A stretch of DNA of 5,874 nucleotides from an uncultured Granulicatella sp. (GCA_937891475.1 CALATC010000029.1:1-5874), one strand, 5' to 3'. Counted from the stretch's first letter, positions 1 through 4,824 are shown. The notes: generated by a model from the letters alone, not told the origin. Numbers and translations: made by a program.

Positions 1-46
1 TTTCTCGCTTGCGAGAGTATAACGTGCTATACTCTTGTAAGAGTAT
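1..46 (+). other. oriT (MobV/pMV158-like), copy A
   Basis: Candidate transfer origin upstream of mob copy A. Three nested inverted repeats are visible: TCTCGC-TT-GCGAGA (3-16), AGAGTATA-N6-TATACTCT (14-35) and ATACTCTT-GT-AAGAGTAT (29-46). As I remember it, the pMV158 oriT has a hairpin followed by AGTATAGTGTG^TTATACTTT; here the aligned stretch is AGTATAACGTG^CTATACTCT. This predicts a nick between 26 and 27 on the plus strand. The stretch 1-39 is identical to 2900-2938. The window starts here, so any upstream part of the oriT is missing. The inverted symmetry leaves some doubt about which strand is nicked. Confidence 0.8.
25..33 (+). promoter_or_regulatory. Probable mob promoter within oriT, copy A
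   Basis: TGCTATACT is an extended -10 element (TGN-TATACT) embedded in the oriT inverted repeat, with no good -35 at 17 bp. In pMV158 the mobM promoter also overlaps oriT, so relaxase bound at oriT could repress its own gene. The -10 match is visible; the repression is inferred. Confidence 0.5.
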
Positions 47-62
47 GAGAGGTCGCTTCGCT

Positions 63-80
63 CCCTTCTCAAGAAAAAAA
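63..80 (+). repeat. Left arm of 18-bp inverted repeat flanking mob copy A
   Basis: CCCTTCTCAAGAAAAAAA is the exact reverse complement of 1604-1621. The left arm is in the mob leader, directly abutting the ribosome binding site. The right arm is the T-run and following bases of the mob terminator. Copy B has a related leader but no matching downstream arm. Confidence 0.8.
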
Positions 81-96
81 GAGGTGTAAACTGGAT

Positions 97-1461
97 ATGG
101 AATTAGCATGGAATACTCAAAAAAATAAAATGAGTGATGTTAAGGGAAAGGAAATGGAACAGGAACGGAAAGGCAAAATTTCCAATCCCGATATTGACCT
201 TGAACGGACGAATTTGAACTTCGATTTCGTTAACGACGATAGAACACTTTATCATCGTGTTAAGTCAAGAGTAGATGACCTAAAAGAAAATGGATCACGA
301 GTGCAAAAGAACTCTGTCGTGATGTATTCAAACGTGATTACCGTTCCAAAAGACGTAGCTGATGCCTGGGGCGAAGAGAAAACCACAAAATACTTTAGGT
401 CGTGTTATAAGTTCTTCTGTGAAGAGTTCGGAAAAGAGAACGTAGTAAGTGCTAAAGTCCATTTTGACGAAACCGCACCACACATGCACTTGCACTTTGT
501 ACCAGTCAACAAGGAAAACGGGAAATTACAGGCTCGTGTCGTTATGGATAGGGCTAAAATCAACTACATTCACGACAAATTACCTGAATACCTAAAGGAA
601 TTAGGCTTTTACGTTGTCCGTGGGAAAGGTAAAACCACTCAAAACATTGAAAATATCCACGAATACAAGAAAGTCATGGATATTATCGACCAACAAAAAA
701 GCCGATTAGATGACATGGTTCAAGAATTGGATAAAACGGCAGCGGGCGTGATTCAAGAGAAAAGACAACTCAAAGCCTTACAGGAAATCAATGCGACACT
801 CTATGACGCTTTAAATGCGGTTAAAATGGACGTTAAAGAAACCTCTCAAGAGTTCATGAAAAGCAAAGTAGATAACTTTGTCGCAAAAGATGAGATAACC
901 GCTGTTGCTAATAAGATTCTAAACTCTAACAAAGTGATGTTTAGTGAGAGCTTGAAAGTGAATAGTTCTCTTGTTCATCAACTCTTAGACCTCGTAAAAG
1001 AGATGTATGAGCGTTTCAAAGAGATGTATAACAAGCAAATAGAACTCTTCAAGGAGAACAGAGAACTTAAAAAAGAGAACAAAACGCTTAAAACAGAGCT
1101 TAATCAAAAGCGTGGTTTGGATAGAGATTTGGATAGAGAAGTTCAAGAACGTGCAAAACTCATGATTACAGTATCTGAGATTGAAAAAGAACGAGAGATT
1201 GAAGAGAAGATAGCTACTTACAAAAAAGAAAATGAGCGTTTCGCTTACGAAAACGAAGAGTACAGAAAGAGCGTTGACGTGTTGATTACGTCCTATACAG
1301 AACATAGTAAACAGATTGATTTCTTGAATAAGCGTGTAGATATTATCTTAGACAATATCCCTAAAGAGCACGTAAACGACGTTATACGAAAGGTAAACCG
1401 TATCGAAGCAGGTCAAGACCGTTCTGAAGAAAGGGAACAAGATTACGGACGTAGCATGTAA
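97..1461 (+). CDS. mob: MobV-family relaxase / plasmid recombination protein, copy A
   Basis: A 454-residue Mob_Pre (MobV) relaxase that should recognise the adjacent oriT and start mobilization. Motif II-like NPDIDLERTNLNFDF lies at about 30-44. The metal-binding motif HFDETAPHMHLHFVP spans 122-136, with H122, D124, E125, H129 and H131. From about residue 195 the protein is a long Lys/Glu-rich heptad region, likely a coiled coil for oligomerisation or membrane/coupling contacts, ending in YGRSM. The length is typical for MobV (MobM is 494). The ATG at 97 has GAGGTG at 81-86, and the homologous copy B has the same start. Oddly, the position aligned with the MobM nucleophile His22 is Glu21 (EQER instead of HNER), and Tyr44 of MobM aligns with Phe42. 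Family assignment is firm; nicking activity is uncertain. Confidence 0.93.
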   Translation: MELAWNTQKNKMSDVKGKEMEQERKGKISNPDIDLERTNLNFDFVNDDRTLYHRVKSRVDDLKENGSRVQKNSVVMYSNVITVPKDVADAWGEEKTTKYFRSCYKFFCEEFGKENVVSAKVHFDETAPHMHLHFVPVNKENGKLQARVVMDRAKINYIHDKLPEYLKELGFYVVRGKGKTTQNIENIHEYKKVMDIIDQQKSRLDDMVQELDKTAAGVIQEKRQLKALQEINATLYDALNAVKMDVKETSQEFMKSKVDNFVAKDEITAVANKILNSNKVMFSESLKVNSSLVHQLLDLVKEMYERFKEMYNKQIELFKENRELKKENKTLKTELNQKRGLDRDLDREVQERAKLMITVSEIEKEREIEEKIATYKKENERFAYENEEYRKSVDVLITSYTEHSKQIDFLNKRVDIILDNIPKEHVNDVIRKVNRIEAGQDRSEEREQDYGRSM

Positions 1462-1481
1462 CCTATCGAAATTTGCAAAAA

Positions 1482-1559
1482 AAGGGGGGTTTTAGCGATT
1501 TTAGATTTGAGTTGGATAAATTATGCCCTTTGAATATTTAAAATCGTCTATACCCCCTT
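1482..1559 (+). other. Candidate single-strand origin stem-loop (ssoA-like), unit A
   Basis: This is a long imperfect inverted repeat directly after mob. The left arm, 1482-1503, reads GGGGGG then TTTTAGCGATTTTA; the right arm, 1539-1559, reads TAAAATCGTCTATACCCCC; the loop is 35 nt. The left arm contains TAGCGA (1493-1498), which matches the CS-6 hexamer (TAGCGA/T) of ssoA-type lagging-strand origins. In pMV158, ssoA likewise lies between mobM and the dso. In a theta plasmid such a site could still serve complementary-strand synthesis after transfer. The structure is seen; the function is inferred. It could also be a decayed terminator. Confidence 0.5.
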
Positions 1560-1570
1560 AAAATCGTTTA

Positions 1571-1610
1571 AAAGAGATAAGAGCCTGTGAGCCTATCTCT
1601 TTATTTTTTT
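1571..1610 (+). terminator. Rho-independent terminator after mob copy A
   Basis: AAAGAGATA (1571-1579) pairs with TATCTCTTT (1594-1602) around a 14-nt loop, followed by A and seven T. It ends mob transcription before the theta origin. Confidence 0.8.
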
Positions 1611-1621
1611 CTTGAGAAGGG
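1604..1621 (-). repeat. Right arm of 18-bp inverted repeat flanking mob copy A
   Basis: TTTTTTTCTTGAGAAGGG is the exact reverse complement of 63-80. It overlaps the U-tract of the terminator at 1571-1610 and runs into a small GGGC-GGA-GCCC hairpin (1619-1629). Confidence 0.8.
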
Positions 1622-1632
1622 CGGAGCCCCCT

Positions 1633-1710
1633 TTTAATTTAATTTAATTAAGTAAAGGTAACTACTTTATAGACTACTTTATACCTACTTTATATATACT
1701 TTAGGGGTGC
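1633..1710 (+). repeat. AT-rich region with four 11-12 bp direct repeats (theta origin)
   Basis: TTTAA repeats (about 1632-1650) lead into TACTTTATA at 1663-1671, 1675-1683 and 1686-1694, and TACTTTAGG at 1697-1705. The spacing is 12, 11 and 11 bp, so the repeats face one side of the helix. Lactococcal and streptococcal Rep_3 replicons carry an AT-rich unwinding region with short direct repeats upstream of the iterons, and this block has that position and composition. Confidence 0.65.
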
Positions 1711-1751
1711 TAGAAACGTTGATTTAAAGCCTTTTTTTTGCTCATTTATAC

Positions 1752-1795
1752 CATTTTACTACGGAATACCAGTCATTTTACTACGGAAAAACGGG
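1752..1795 (+). repeat. 22-bp iterons of the theta origin
   Basis: CATTTTACTACGGAA occurs at 1752-1766 and 1774-1788, exactly 22 bp apart, the usual iteron period of Rep_3 theta plasmids in this group. A related half-copy, CAAAAAACTACGGAG, lies at 1853-1867 over the rep ribosome binding site. Only two full copies are present, fewer than the 3.5 I remember for lactococcal relatives. Rep binding is inferred from family and position. Confidence 0.75.
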
Positions 1796-1800
1796 CAATG

Positions 1801-1838
1801 ATTTGCAATAATCTGCAAATAGTGATATTCTTATATCA
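1801..1838 (+). promoter_or_regulatory. Promoter and operator of the Rep_3 gene
   Basis: A -35 TTGCAA (1803-1808), 17-bp spacer and -10 TATTCT (1826-1831) precede rep. The -35 lies in the inverted repeat ATTTGCA-N6-TGCAAAT (1801-1820), and the -10 lies in TGATAT-TCTT-ATATCA (1823-1838). An inverted repeat over the -35 is the known site of Rep autorepression in lactococcal theta replicons, so autoregulation is a reasonable inference. Confidence 0.6.
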
Positions 1839-1852
1839 GTTGAAATAAATAC

Positions 1853-1869
1853 CAAAAAACTACGGAGGG
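1853..1869 (+). promoter_or_regulatory. Iteron-like half-site overlapping the Rep_3 ribosome binding site
   Basis: ACTACGGA (1859-1866) repeats the iteron core and overlaps the Shine-Dalgarno GGAGGG (1864-1869), which is 10 nt upstream of the ATG at 1880. Rep bound here could block its own expression. Confidence 0.5.
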
Positions 1870-1879
1870 TTTTTAAACT

Positions 1880-2659
1880 ATGAGAAGAGCTAAAAAAGGT
1901 GATTTATCAAGCTTATTGTCAAGACATGACTACCTAGTAGTCCAAAGTAATGACCTTGCAAAAACGTTTGGGAACTTAAAATCATTTGAGCATAGATTGC
2001 TAGATTTTTGCATATCTTTTATTGGCAAAGATAGTAAGCAAACTGAACGATTTGAAACTAAAGTAAGGGAGATTCTTAAGTATCTTGACTTGAAAGATGC
2101 TGGAGAAAACTATGAAAGAGTAGCTAAAGGCTTAAAGACTTTGAACGAAAATACAGCCTTGTATTTTGGGAAAGTTAGGGAAGACGGTAAGAAATCAATC
2201 GTCATGGGGCAACTGTTTAAGTACATGGAGATTGTTGAAGATGGTGTAGTTCTCTTTGAATTTTCAGAATTAGCCTCTCCATATCTCTTTGAACTCAAAC
2301 AAAATTATTACTCATTCAAACTACGTGAGTTAGCTATGATTAAATCGAAGTACTCTTTAATCATGCTTAAGCTAATCGAAGCTAGAAGATATGGACAGAA
2401 TGAGGTAATCACAATTACAGGAACTCTCAAAGAGTTCAAGGAATGGTTCTTAGGAGAAAATGCTAAGAATTGGGATACAGCACGATTCACTCAAAAAGTA
2501 CTTGTTACAGCTTTAAGAGAAATCGAAGAGAAAATGCCAGATATAACGACAACCCTTGTATCTGTGAAAGACGGTAGAAAAGTAACTGGATATGAGATTC
2601 ATGTGTCAGACAAGAGAAGAAGAGCGTACCACACTAACTACCGCAAGCAAGTAAATTAA
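1880..2659 (+). CDS. Rep_3-family theta replication initiator
   Basis: A 259-residue plasmid initiator of the Rep_3 (Rep protein PF01051) type with two winged-helix domains. It should bind the upstream iterons, open the AT-rich region and recruit host replication proteins. Visible family signs are the N-terminal segment VVQSNDL (20-26) followed by a helix-rich stretch with FEHRLLDF, the segment LKQNYYSFKLRELAMIKSKYSL (about 139-160), and a second DNA-binding domain with LKEFKEWF (about 183-190). The C-terminus is basic (DKRRRAYHTNYRK). It is shorter than lactococcal RepB proteins, which I recall as clearly over 300 residues, but both domains seem complete. The ATG at 1880 follows GGAGGG. The gene is monocistronic, with a terminator 18 bp downstream. 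The family is recognised from sequence pattern; I cannot name a specific replicon type. Confidence 0.88.
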   Translation: MRRAKKGDLSSLLSRHDYLVVQSNDLAKTFGNLKSFEHRLLDFCISFIGKDSKQTERFETKVREILKYLDLKDAGENYERVAKGLKTLNENTALYFGKVREDGKKSIVMGQLFKYMEIVEDGVVLFEFSELASPYLFELKQNYYSFKLRELAMIKSKYSLIMLKLIEARRYGQNEVITITGTLKEFKEWFLGENAKNWDTARFTQKVLVTALREIEEKMPDITTTLVSVKDGRKVTGYEIHVSDKRRRAYHTNYRKQVN

Positions 2660-2677
2660 GTGCGACAGCACAAAACG

Positions 2678-2711
2678 AAAAAACACCCGTCCGAGTTACG
2701 GGTGTTTTTTT
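2678..2711 (+). terminator. Terminator of the Rep_3 gene (constant-core hairpin 1A)
   Basis: A perfect 13-bp stem AAAAAACACCCGT (2678-2690) pairs with ACGGGTGTTTTTT (2698-2710) around the 7-nt loop CCGAGTT, with a T-run at its end. The core CGT-CCGAGTT-ACG recurs in hairpin 2A and in unit B with different stems. Confidence 0.88.
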
Positions 2712-2715
2712 CTGT

Positions 2716-2748
2716 CTTTTCAATCCGTCCAAGTCACGGATTGAAAGG
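2716..2748 (+). repeat. Constant-core hairpin 2A
   Basis: TTTCAATCCGT (2718-2728) pairs with ACGGATTGAAA (2736-2746) around the loop CCAAGTC, extended by a G-T and a C-G pair. It has no T-run on the plus strand, so it is not a classic terminator. It shares the CGT-CCRAGTY-ACG core with its neighbour. Confidence 0.8.
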
Positions 2749-2752
2749 ACAA

Positions 2753-2877
2753 GATGAACTGTTAAGAGCGTGAGCGAAAACAGTTCATCAGAGACTAATC
2801 ATAGTCATGCTGCAGCATGATCATGATTAGTCGATTGTGGTCGCAAGACCACAACAGAGCAAAACTGAAAGTTTTGC
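2753..2877 (+). repeat. Hairpin array upstream of oriT, copy A-B
   Basis: Four successive inverted repeats fill this stretch. GATGAACTGTT (2753-2763) pairs with 2779-2789 around a 15-nt loop containing two GAGCG. GACTAATCAT (2793-2802) pairs with 2823-2832 around the perfect palindrome TCATGCTGCAGCATGA (2805-2820). TTGTGGTC (2835-2842) pairs with 2847-2854 around a GCAA tetraloop. GCAAAACT (2859-2866) pairs with 2870-2877 around GAA. The first three recur at 5768-5869. In pMV158 the lagging-strand origin ssoU occupies the place upstream of oriT, so a role as single-strand origin or transfer/resolution site is possible but unproven. Confidence 0.75.
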
Positions 2878-2899
2878 GTCAGCCGTCTGCAAGACCACG

Positions 2900-2945
2900 T
2901 TTCTCGCTTGCGAGAGTATAACGTGCTATACTCTTGTAGAGTATC
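2900..2945 (+). other. oriT (MobV/pMV158-like), copy B
   Basis: This is identical to 1-39 over 2900-2938, then differs by a one-base deletion that shortens the third hairpin arm. The hairpin is at 2902-2915, and the predicted nick is between 2925 and 2926 (GTG^CTA). It lies upstream of mob copy B with the same spacing as copy A. The identity of the two oriTs, compared with the diverged relaxase genes, suggests both relaxases may act on both sites. Confidence 0.8.
2924..2932 (+). promoter_or_regulatory. Probable mob promoter within oriT, copy B
   Basis: The same extended -10, TGCTATACT, as at 25-33, embedded in the oriT. The -35 is not recognisable. Confidence 0.45.
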
Positions 2946-2995
2946 AAGGGTCGCTTCGCTCCCCTTTTACAAGAAAAAAAGGAGTAAAAACTGAT

Positions 2996-4372
2996 ATGGA
3001 ACTAGCATGGAACACACAAAAAAATAAGATGAGTGATGTCAAAGGCAAAGAGATGGAACAGGAACGAAAAGGCAAAATTTCCAATCCCGATATTGACCTT
3101 GAACGGACGAATTTAAACTTCGATTTTGTGGACGATAAGCGGACACTTTATCAACGTGTAAAATCAAGAGTGGACGATTTGAAGGAAAGTGGTTCAAGAG
3201 TGCAAAAGAATTCTGTAGTCATGTATTCAAACGTGATTACAGTACCGCAGAGCGAATTTCAGCGGTGGGGTGTAGAAAAGACTAACAAGTATTTTCAAGC
3301 GTGCTATGAGTTCTTTTGTAACGAATTTGGGGCAGAAAACGTGGTAAGTGCAAAAGTGCATTACGACGAAACTGCACCGCACATGCACTTGCACTTTGTA
3401 CCAGTGAACAAAGAGAACGGAAGACTGCAGGCTCGTGTAGTGATGAACCGTGAGAAAATCAATTACATTCACGATAAATTGCCGGACTTTCTGCTTGATT
3501 ACGACTTTTACGTAACTCGTGGGAAAGGTAAAACCGTTCAAAATATCGAGGATATCCACGAATACAAGAAAGTCATGGATATTATCGACCAACAAAAAAG
3601 CCGATTAGATGAGCTAGTTCAAGAAATGGACAAAACGGCTGCCAACGTGATTCAAGAGAAACGACAACTTAGAAACCTAAAAGAAATCAATTCAACGCTT
3701 TATGATGTGCTATCAGTCGTTAAGACGGAAGTTGCTGATAGTAAGCAAGAATACATGAAAAGCAGAATGGATAACATTGTTGCTAAAGACGAGATAAACA
3801 AGGTTGCTAATAAGATTCTTAATTCAAACAAAGTTATGTTTAGCGAAAGCCTAAAAGTAGACGGAAACTTGGTAAGGCAACTCGTGGATCTAGTTAAAGA
3901 TTTGTATGACAGATTCAAAGAGATTTACAACAAACAAGTTGAACTCTTCAAGGAAAATCGAGAGTTGCGGAAAGAGAACAAGCTACTAAAAACGGAACTT
4001 AACCAAAAGAAAAACTTGGATAGAGATTTGGATAACGAAGTTAAAGAACGTGCTGAAGTAATAACAAAAGTTGCAAAAATGGATATGGAAAAGACGATTA
4101 GAGAAAGAATGTCTGAACATGAGGACAAGTATGAGGCTTTGTATAACGACTATCACGGACTATGTAAAGCGTACGTAGGTTTCAAGAAAGAGAATAAAGT
4201 GCTAAAAGAACAAGTCAAATTCCTAGAAAAGCGTGTGGATATTGTCTTAAGACACTTTGCGAAAGAAGATTTACAAGCGGTTCTTAAGAGCGTGAATAGG
4301 ATTGAGCAGAACGCAATGAAAACTAAAGAACAATCAAGAGAAAGAGACGAAGGTTACGGACGAAGTATGTAA
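2996..4372 (+). CDS. mob: MobV-family relaxase / plasmid recombination protein, copy B
   Basis: A 458-residue paralogue of the relaxase at 97-1461. The relaxase domain is colinear without gaps: NPDIDLERTNLNFDF at 30-44 and HYDETAPHMHLHFVP at 122-136. The helical C-terminal half diverges most after about residue 370 before converging again on KRVDI, VNRIE and the YGRSM end. The same substitutions are present (Glu21 and Phe42 at the positions of MobM His22 and Tyr44). I chose the ATG at 2996 because AAAGGAG lies at 2978-2984 and copy A starts there. The frame stays open back to 2837, but that extension would translate oriT and hairpins. Patches of DNA identity with copy A (for example 3552-3612 with 653-713) suggest recombination between the copies. 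Confidence 0.93.
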   Translation: MELAWNTQKNKMSDVKGKEMEQERKGKISNPDIDLERTNLNFDFVDDKRTLYQRVKSRVDDLKESGSRVQKNSVVMYSNVITVPQSEFQRWGVEKTNKYFQACYEFFCNEFGAENVVSAKVHYDETAPHMHLHFVPVNKENGRLQARVVMNREKINYIHDKLPDFLLDYDFYVTRGKGKTVQNIEDIHEYKKVMDIIDQQKSRLDELVQEMDKTAANVIQEKRQLRNLKEINSTLYDVLSVVKTEVADSKQEYMKSRMDNIVAKDEINKVANKILNSNKVMFSESLKVDGNLVRQLVDLVKDLYDRFKEIYNKQVELFKENRELRKENKLLKTELNQKKNLDRDLDNEVKERAEVITKVAKMDMEKTIRERMSEHEDKYEALYNDYHGLCKAYVGFKKENKVLKEQVKFLEKRVDIVLRHFAKEDLQAVLKSVNRIEQNAMKTKEQSRERDEGYGRSM

Positions 4373-4398
4373 CATGTCGTATTTTGCAAATTAAGGGG

Positions 4399-4464
4399 TG
4401 TTTTAGCGATTTTGTGGTTCAAAGGGTAAAAAGATATCTTGCTGTCGGCAGAATCGTTAAAACA
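4399..4464 (+). other. Candidate single-strand origin stem-loop (ssoA-like), unit B
   Basis: TGTTTTAGCGATTTTG (4399-4414) pairs with CAGAATCGTTAAAACA (4449-4464) with two mismatches, around a 34-nt loop. The left arm carries the CS-6-like TAGCGA (4404-4409). It sits between mob and the dso, exactly where pMV158 has ssoA. A rolling-circle plasmid needs a lagging-strand origin, so the case is stronger than in unit A. The sequence after mob (about 4373-4414) is homologous to 1462-1503. Confidence 0.6.
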
Positions 4465-4475
4465 TACGAAAAAAG

Positions 4476-4523
4476 AAAAACAAGGGCGAGTGAAACGAGT
4501 TCATTTACCCTTGTTTTTTATTT
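4476..4523 (+). terminator. Rho-independent terminator after mob copy B
   Basis: AAAAACAAGGG (4476-4486) pairs with CCCTTGTTTTT (4508-4518), with an inner TGAA/TTCA pairing in the loop. It is followed by TATTTT. Confidence 0.8.
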
Positions 4524-4551
4524 TGAGTATGTTAGATTCGACAGTCCGACA

Positions 4552-4640
4552 AGCAAGTTATCTTTTTGAACTTTCATCTTGCTAGAGGTGCGGTCAAGCG
4601 GGCTCCGCTTGTCGGGGTGTTTGAGGGGTGAAACCCCTCA
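4552..4640 (+). repeat. Inverted repeats upstream of the dso
   Basis: Three inverted repeats precede the nick hairpin: AGCAAG (4552-4557) with CTTGCT (4578-4583), CAAGCGG-GCT-CCGCTTG (4595-4611) and TGAGGGGT-GAA-ACCCCTCA (4622-4640). No coding potential is seen here. They may belong to the dso or to the lagging-strand origin; the role is unknown. Confidence 0.6.
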
Positions 4641-4675
4641 TGCTTTTTAGGGTTGAGTTTGTGAAAATGGGGAAT

Positions 4676-4705
4676 CTATGGGGGGTACTACGACACCCCC
4701 CATAG
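4676..4705 (+). other. dso: Rolling-circle double-strand origin nick hairpin (pMV158 family)
   Basis: CTATGGGGGG (4676-4685) pairs with CCCCCCATAG (4696-4705), exposing TACTACGACA in the loop. TACTACG^AC is the nick sequence of pMV158-family origins, so RepB should cut between 4692 and 4693. This identification is strong because sequence, loop position and the downstream copG-repB order all agree. Confidence 0.93.
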
Positions 4706-4707
4706 AG

Positions 4708-4728
4708 GGTCATAGGTCATGGGTCAAA
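4708..4728 (+). repeat. Three GGTCA heptad repeats beside the dso (candidate RepB bind site)
   Basis: GGTCA occurs at 4708-4712, 4715-4719 and 4722-4726, exactly 7 bp apart, starting just after the nick hairpin. RepB-type initiators bind direct repeats in the dso (the bind locus); in pMV158 these are longer and farther away. Binding here is inferred. Confidence 0.55.
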
Positions 4729-4769
4729 AAACGTGAAAACCATTCTCCCCCAATGGATAGCGAGATTTT

Positions 4770-4786
4770 AAAAAAAAATTTTTTTT
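4770..4786. other. A9T8 tract upstream of the copG-repB promoter
   Basis: Nine A followed by eight T end 4 bp before the -35. Such AnTn runs are intrinsically curved and could act as an UP element or a bend between dso and promoter. It is not a terminator, as it lacks a GC stem. Confidence 0.5.
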
Positions 4787-4790
4787 AGGC

Positions 4791-4824
4791 TTGTATTTAA
4801 AACGTATGCATAGTATAATTGCAT
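4791..4824 (+). promoter_or_regulatory. copG-repB promoter and CopG operator
   Basis: The -35 TTGTAT (4791-4796), 17-bp spacer and perfect -10 TATAAT (4814-4819) form the promoter. The inverted repeat ATGCA (4806-4810) / TGCAT (4820-4824) is centred on the -10. CopG of pMV158 reads paired TGCA half-sites over the -35/-10 of its own promoter. The half-sites here are 13 bp apart, wider than the roughly 9 bp I recall for pMV158. CopG repression of this promoter is a well-supported inference. Confidence 0.75.

Noticed and set aside
985..1305. Minus-strand open frames inside the mob and rep genes (also 2110-2298, 2308-2490, 3227-3595, 3700-3918, 3925-4128)
   Set aside because: They are hydrophobic or low-complexity shadows of lysine/glutamate-rich genes on the other strand, without ribosome binding sites.
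2753..2877. Hairpin array as a CRISPR or integron attC array
   Set aside because: The units differ from one another, have no regular repeat-spacer pattern, no cas or integrase gene is present, and attC consensus ends are missing.
2837..2995. N-terminal extension of mob copy B from an ATG at 2837
   Set aside because: It would translate the hairpin array and oriT, has no good ribosome binding site, and copy A starts at the site equivalent to 2996 with a clear Shine-Dalgarno.
4384..4569. 61-codon open frame starting at TTG
   Set aside because: It overlaps the ssoA-like stem-loop and the mob terminator, has no ribosome binding site and resembles no family I know.
4758..4763. Third TAGCGA as another single-strand origin
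   Set aside because: It is not placed in a long stem-loop, unlike the two copies after the mob genes.
4770..4786. A9T8 tract as a bidirectional terminator
   Set aside because: It has no GC-containing stem; a curved or UP-like element before the promoter is more likely.
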